Of a stretch of DNA of 19,193 bases, positions 15,393 to 19,193 are shown piece by piece. The translations under genes were made by a program, and so were the position numbers. The number at the start of each line of letters is the position of its first letter. The first letter of the stretch is position 1. The DNA comes from Bacteroidales bacterium UBA5342 (GTDB taxonomy: Bacteria; Bacteroidota; Bacteroidia; Bacteroidales; UBA5342): NCBI GenBank assembly GCA_002408065.1, contig DHQI01000116.1, positions 23,407 through 42,599 of the forward strand. Direction: 5' to 3'. The notes under the pieces were generated by a model. That model saw only the letters and a program-made list of their open reading frames with translations. It ran no database searches and was not told the DNA's origin.

Positions 15393-17054
15393 ATGAAAGA
15401 TATTGATATCGCTCGCTCGGTAGCCATGAAAGATATTCGTAAGATTGCTGCCAAACTAAACATTGACGAAGATAAGTTAGAACTTTATGGTAAATACAAA
15501 GCTAAACTGCCACATAGTCTGATACAAAATAATCCTAAGGGACGTTTGATATTAGTCACAGCTATGACGCCTACGCCTGCCGGTGAAGGAAAAACAACCG
15601 TTTCAATAGGTTTATCCGAAGCTATGAACCGCATTGGAAAGCAAACAACGGTGGTGCTGCGCGAACCCTCACTAGGTCCTGTTTTTGGTATAAAAGGGGG
15701 AGCTGCTGGTGGTGGTTATTCGCAGGTAGTACCTATGGAGGATATCAACCTGCACTTTACCGGCGACCTGAGTGCGGTAGAAAAAGCTCACAATCTATTA
15801 GCGGCCTTAGTCGATAATAACCTAAGGAGTAAAACGCGTAATCTGGGCATCGATAGCCGAACTGTGAGACTTAAGCGTGTGATAGATATGAATGAGCGCT
15901 CACTACGCAAGATTGTTATTGGTCTTGGTGGTGAAAAACAGGGAGTGCCCCGCGAGAGTGGTTTCAATATCACAGCCGCTTCGGAGGTAATGGCCATCCT
16001 TTGTTTGTCGGAAAACATAGAAGACCTGAAGAAACGTCTTGGTAGTATTTATATTGGTGATACCTGGGATGGTACAGCCATTTATGCCCGTGATCTGAAT
16101 GCACAAGGCGCCATGGCAGCGTTGCTCAAAGATGCCATAAAACCCAACCTGGTACAAACGCTCGAAGGCAATCCGGCCATTATTCACGGCGGACCCTTTG
16201 CTAATATTGCTCAGGGAACCAACTCTATATTAGCTACAAAAACAGGACTTTCCTTATCTGATTATGTGGTGACCGAAGCGGGTTTTGGTTCGGATCTAGG
16301 GGCAGAAAAATTCTTTGATATTAAGTGTCAGTATGGTGGTTTGTGGCCATCTGCTACGGTAATAGTAGCTACCATTCGTGCCCTGAAATATCATGGGGGT
16401 ATAAAATTGGCTGACTTAAATAAGGAGAATGTAGAAGCTGTAAAAACGGGACTGCCTAATTTAGAAAAACACATTGAAAACATCACTTATTTTGGCATTA
16501 AACCCATTGTGGCTATTAATCGCTTTACCAGCGATACCGATGAGGAAGTGAATGCGGTTAAAACCTATGTCGAGTCCTTAGGTTTTCAGGCTTCCATCAT
16601 AGAAGTATGGGCAAGGGGTGGTGCCGGAGCAGAGGAGTTAGCGGCTATGGTGAGCGAGCAGAGCAATGCTTGCGAACGCTGTTTTACACCACTTTACCTG
16701 CCGAGTAGCAGCATCAAAGAGAAAATAATGGCTGTTGCTAAAAAGATCTACGGTGCTATAGATGTACATCTGAGTCTGCAAGCTCTCAAAGATGTGAAAA
16801 AAATTGAAGATTTAGGTTTAGCTCACCTTCCTATCTGTATTGCTAAAACCCAGAATTCATTGTCTGACGATCCGCTTAAAAAAAACCGTCCGGAAGGTTT
16901 CATAGTGAAAATAAAAGAAATAGAGATAGCTGCCGGAGCTGGCTTTGTAATACCTATAGCTGGTAATATTATGCGCATGCCGGGACTTGGAGAACACCCT
17001 TCGGCCGAAAATATTGATATTGATAATGAAGGAAATATTACGGGTATATTCTAA
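15393..17054 (+). CDS. fhs: Formate-tetrahydrofolate ligase
   Basis: A 553-residue cytoplasmic enzyme, normal length for the family. It makes 10-formyl-THF from formate, ATP and THF. The P-loop TPAGEGKTT is at 61-69, followed by LREPSLGPVFGIKGGAAGGGYSQ (inside ~79-101), a hallmark of Fhs; EAGFGSDLGAEKFFDIKC and the C-terminal IAGNIMRMPGLGEHP segment are also typical. Its position between a GH110 and a sulfatase is unusual for a folate gene. The long palindrome upstream and a 549-bp spacer downstream suggest a separate transcription unit. It could be a housekeeping gene that the polysaccharide genes inserted beside, or it could handle one-carbon units from O-methylated galactose; the second idea is speculative. 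Confidence 0.97.
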   Translation: MKDIDIARSVAMKDIRKIAAKLNIDEDKLELYGKYKAKLPHSLIQNNPKGRLILVTAMTPTPAGEGKTTVSIGLSEAMNRIGKQTTVVLREPSLGPVFGIKGGAAGGGYSQVVPMEDINLHFTGDLSAVEKAHNLLAALVDNNLRSKTRNLGIDSRTVRLKRVIDMNERSLRKIVIGLGGEKQGVPRESGFNITAASEVMAILCLSENIEDLKKRLGSIYIGDTWDGTAIYARDLNAQGAMAALLKDAIKPNLVQTLEGNPAIIHGGPFANIAQGTNSILATKTGLSLSDYVVTEAGFGSDLGAEKFFDIKCQYGGLWPSATVIVATIRALKYHGGIKLADLNKENVEAVKTGLPNLEKHIENITYFGIKPIVAINRFTSDTDEEVNAVKTYVESLGFQASIIEVWARGGAGAEELAAMVSEQSNACERCFTPLYLPSSSIKEKIMAVAKKIYGAIDVHLSLQALKDVKKIEDLGLAHLPICIAKTQNSLSDDPLKKNRPEGFIVKIKEIEIAAGAGFVIPIAGNIMRMPGLGEHPSAENIDIDNEGNITGIF

Positions 17055-17603
17055 CAACACTTCGTTAAACTTTCAATTATTAAAATCACAAATTCCAATA
17101 CCACATTGATATACGAAAAATATGAATATCTCAATAAATATCAGAATATCAATCGTATAGAAAATGCTAACAGATTATTATTCAAAATGGTTGAGAATAA
17201 ATTAGAAAACTCTAGTTATTGACTTTTTTTTTACCAAGCATTTTAAGTAAACTCAAATATCCGAAGTAAAGATTCAAAGGACTACTCTTTTGTGTGCACT
17301 TCATATGTTTAAGCTCTTTAGATATCCTGGTTCACAATCCCTCCTTGGGCTGATATAGTCACACTTTCTGTGCTTATTAATTTTTATTGCAAACTACCGT
17401 GTCATCATAAAAGCCTTTTTTTGCTCTTGTATTTATGTATATATAGTGCCGGATATAGTATAATTAAGCTTATCTATTAACTACCTAAGGTGATTTCTTT
17501 GCATGGGTGTCAAAGTTTATTCAGAAAAACATTTTGCAAACTCAGAGACACCAAATTTATTCATAAGCAATTTTACTTTGTCATTGAAAATTTAGACCAT
17601 ATT
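17055..17603. other. Long AT-rich intergenic region between fhs and the sulfatase gene
   Basis: I see no convincing gene in these 549 bp. Two weak structures are noted. Imperfect inverted arms surround 17108-17160 (tatacga at the left, tcgtata at the right), with several aatatc words between. There are also several short T-rich runs (e.g. 17223-17232) that are not preceded by stable stems. No exact TAnnTTTG with a properly spaced TTG was found; ttactttg at 17573-17580 is one mismatch from the -7 consensus. The sulfatase promoter presumably lies in the 3' half. Confidence 0.5.
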
Positions 17604-18935
17604 ATGAAACAACTGATAACAATTTTATTAGCATTAAACTTATTAACGGGTTTTGCCGAAGAGAAAAAAAACATCGTTTTATTATTTGTCGATGACCTAG
17701 GATGGGCCGATTTAGGCTTTCGTAATCCGGCATTACATACCCCTAATATTGACCAATTGCGCCAAGAAGGGATGGATTTTGAACGTGCTTATATTCCTAC
17801 ACCAACTTGTAGTCCGAGTCGTGCCTCATTGCTGACAGGAAAAGAAGCTGCCCGTATGGGTTTTTCGCGTCATATTACTCACGAAGACATGAAAACTGGT
17901 TATAATAGTAAAGAATATAACCTCTGGGAAAAAGACCCGGTGCAACGTCCATCACGCAATTGGCTACCTCACGAAGAAACCACCTATGCCGAAAGTTTAG
18001 GTGAGCTTGGTTATTACAATATGTTTGTGGGAAAATGGCACTTAGGACATGAGGGCTACTTTCCGGTAACGCAAGGTTTTGACGATATGTATGGAACCAA
18101 TTTTCAGGGGCACCCCGGTAATTATTTTGCTCCTTTTTTCAAATCCTCTAATCCTCTTCCGGAATTTCAGGATGGTGAATATTTAACGAATGTGCTAACT
18201 GATAAAGCCGTTGACTTTATCTCTTCCTATGATAAAGAGCAGCCTTTTATGCTTTCTCTATGGTATTATACCGTACATGGGCCGCAAATTGGCCGTAAAG
18301 ATTGGCTGGAAAGATACAAAGCCGAAGGTCTGACTGGTAAATATGCCGAATATGCGGCAATGATTTCTGTACTGGACGAGTCTGTGGGGAAAGTACGTCA
18401 GGCGCTTGACGCAAAAGGCATAGCCGACAATACCCTTATTATCTTCTTTTCAGATCAGGGGGGAGCCTTTAAGAATGGACACTTACGTGGTGGTAAAAAA
18501 GGTGGCGAAACCCTTTGTGAAGGTGGGGCACGTGTGCCTTTATTAATGCTTTACCCGGGTGTGACCAAAGCAGGAAGTGTGAATGCTACACCAGTTTCAA
18601 GCATTGATATTTACCCCACGTTGATGGAAATAGCTTCTGGTGAAAGTTATAGTAACAAAAACATTCAAGGAAAAAGCCTTCTCCCTTTAATGAAAGGTGA
18701 AGAAATGGAAAAACGTCAACTCTTTTTCCTGCGTTCTTATGAAGATCAATATGCTTCTGTTATAGAAGGTCACTGGAAACTCATAAAATACCATAGTGGT
18801 AAATATGAACTTTATAACCTAAAAGAAGACGAAAGCGAACAAAATAACCTGATAAATAGTGAGGTTAAGAAATTTAAACAATTAGCGAAAGCCTTAGATA
18901 AATGGGAGAAGAAAGCGGTGCCTGCTTACAAATAA
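17604..18935 (+). CDS. S1-family formylglycine-dependent sulfatase
   Basis: A 443-residue exported sulfatase. I chose the ATG at 17604 because it gives a proper signal peptide (MKQLITILLALNLLTGFA); the in-frame TTG at 17490 would place 38 unrelated residues before it. CSPSRASLLTG (69-79) is the formylglycine signature; C69 would be oxidised by an anaerobic or FGE-type maturase, and R73 follows. Metal residues D30-D31 (LLFVDDLGW), GKWHLG and a C-terminal FFSDQGG complete the site; Gln replaces the usual Asn of SDNGG. S1 sulfatases remove sulfate esters from marine polysaccharides; lambda-carrageenan carries 2- and 2,6-sulfate. The exact subfamily and regiospecificity cannot be told. A GH2-like lipoprotein gene starts 75 bp downstream and is probably co-transcribed. 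Confidence 0.93.
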   Translation: MKQLITILLALNLLTGFAEEKKNIVLLFVDDLGWADLGFRNPALHTPNIDQLRQEGMDFERAYIPTPTCSPSRASLLTGKEAARMGFSRHITHEDMKTGYNSKEYNLWEKDPVQRPSRNWLPHEETTYAESLGELGYYNMFVGKWHLGHEGYFPVTQGFDDMYGTNFQGHPGNYFAPFFKSSNPLPEFQDGEYLTNVLTDKAVDFISSYDKEQPFMLSLWYYTVHGPQIGRKDWLERYKAEGLTGKYAEYAAMISVLDESVGKVRQALDAKGIADNTLIIFFSDQGGAFKNGHLRGGKKGGETLCEGGARVPLLMLYPGVTKAGSVNATPVSSIDIYPTLMEIASGESYSNKNIQGKSLLPLMKGEEMEKRQLFFLRSYEDQYASVIEGHWKLIKYHSGKYELYNLKEDESEQNNLINSEVKKFKQLAKALDKWEKKAVPAYK

Positions 18936-19009
18936 ACGGTGATACCGTAGAGATGCCAACACGCATCGATTTACCCGAAATGTAGATACCTATAACAAAT
19001 AAATACATA

Positions 19010-19193
19010 ATGAATACAAAACATATCCTACTATTTCTTTTTGCCCTGCTAATTATCTCTGGGTGTAAGACAGAGACCCCGGCTAAAATAAGCTTCAACG
19101 ACAGTTGGAAGTTTAAGTTGCTGGAAAAGGATGAGATAAATGATACTGAATTTCATACCATAGCCTACAATGACGAAACGTGGAACGAGGTGC
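19010..19193 (+). CDS. GH2-family glycoside hydrolase, lipoprotein (N-terminal fragment; runs off the window)
   Basis: Sixty-one codons from an ATG at 19010 run open to the window end. A lipoprotein signal (MNTKHILLFLFALLIISGC, lipobox ISGC) is followed by KTETP, with an acidic residue after the Cys that is compatible with, but does not prove, outer-surface display. The next stretch, ISFNDSWKFKLLEKDE then YNDETWNEV, has the pattern of the GH2 sugar-binding domain (FNDGWKF...FDDSxWxxV). GH2 enzymes are mostly beta-galactosidases, beta-glucuronidases or mannosidases. Beta-galactosidase would suit removal of galactose after GH110 and sulfatase action, but the catalytic residues are outside the window. 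Confidence 0.75.
   Translation, partial: MNTKHILLFLFALLIISGCKTETPAKISFNDSWKFKLLEKDEINDTEFHTIAYNDETWNEV

Noticed and set aside
17108..17160. An imperfect inverted repeat with aatatc words after fhs
   Set aside because: Pairing breaks after seven bases and the region is very AT-rich, so chance is likely.
17490..17603. A 38-residue extension of the sulfatase from a TTG
   Set aside because: It would bury the signal peptide that begins at the ATG at 17604.
1..19193. Insertion sequences, integrases, tRNA or rRNA genes
   Set aside because: No transposase, integrase or structural RNA signature was seen; absence of tRNAs is by eye only.

Overview
The window looks like a low-GC Bacteroidota chromosome, probably marine. 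The reasons are a type IX secretion (T9SS) sorting domain at the end of one protein, a surface-type lipoprotein signal, promoter elements of the TAnnTTTG type, no clear Shine-Dalgarno sites, and genes for degrading a sulfated polysaccharide. Every supported gene is on the + strand. The genus cannot be fixed; Marinilabiliales-like or Flavobacteriia-like is a guess.

Bases 1-9126 hold a hexuronate/hexonate catabolism module. In order: the end of a 2-keto-3-deoxygluconate (KDG) kinase, a nickel-pincer LarA-superfamily racemase/epimerase, 6-phosphogluconate dehydrogenase (gnd), two paralogous UxuB-like short-chain dehydrogenases, mannonate dehydratase (uxuA), KDPG aldolase (eda) and an ExuT-like hexuronate permease. 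The core route is fructuronate to mannonate to KDG to KDPG to pyruvate plus glyceraldehyde-3-phosphate. LarA and Gnd suggest a second exit: mannonate to gluconate by 2-epimerisation, then (after a kinase not seen here) 6-phosphogluconate to ribulose-5-phosphate with NADPH. A LacI-type operator overlaps the likely promoter of eda-exuT, and a clear intrinsic terminator at 9101-9126 closes the module.

Bases 9127-19193 hold a different block for a sulfated galactan, most likely lambda-carrageenan: a large secreted beta-propeller enzyme resembling GH150 lambda-carrageenase, a translationally coupled T9SS protein with carbohydrate-binding-like modules and no catalytic domain, a GH110 alpha-1,3-galactosidase, an S1 formylglycine sulfatase and the start of a GH2 lipoprotein. 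A formate-tetrahydrofolate ligase gene (fhs) sits between the GH110 and the sulfatase. No SusC/SusD pair or regulator is in view, so the locus probably continues beyond 19193.

Five intergenic spacers contain imperfect repeats of short period (7, 9 or 10 nt), most folded as inverted arms. Four lie in the spacers of the first gene block and one after the GH110 gene. They are not explained by the genes and are among the most curious structures here. The other main leads are the LarA/Gnd shunt, the SDR pair with apparently different cofactor preference, and the binding protein coupled to the GH150-like enzyme.
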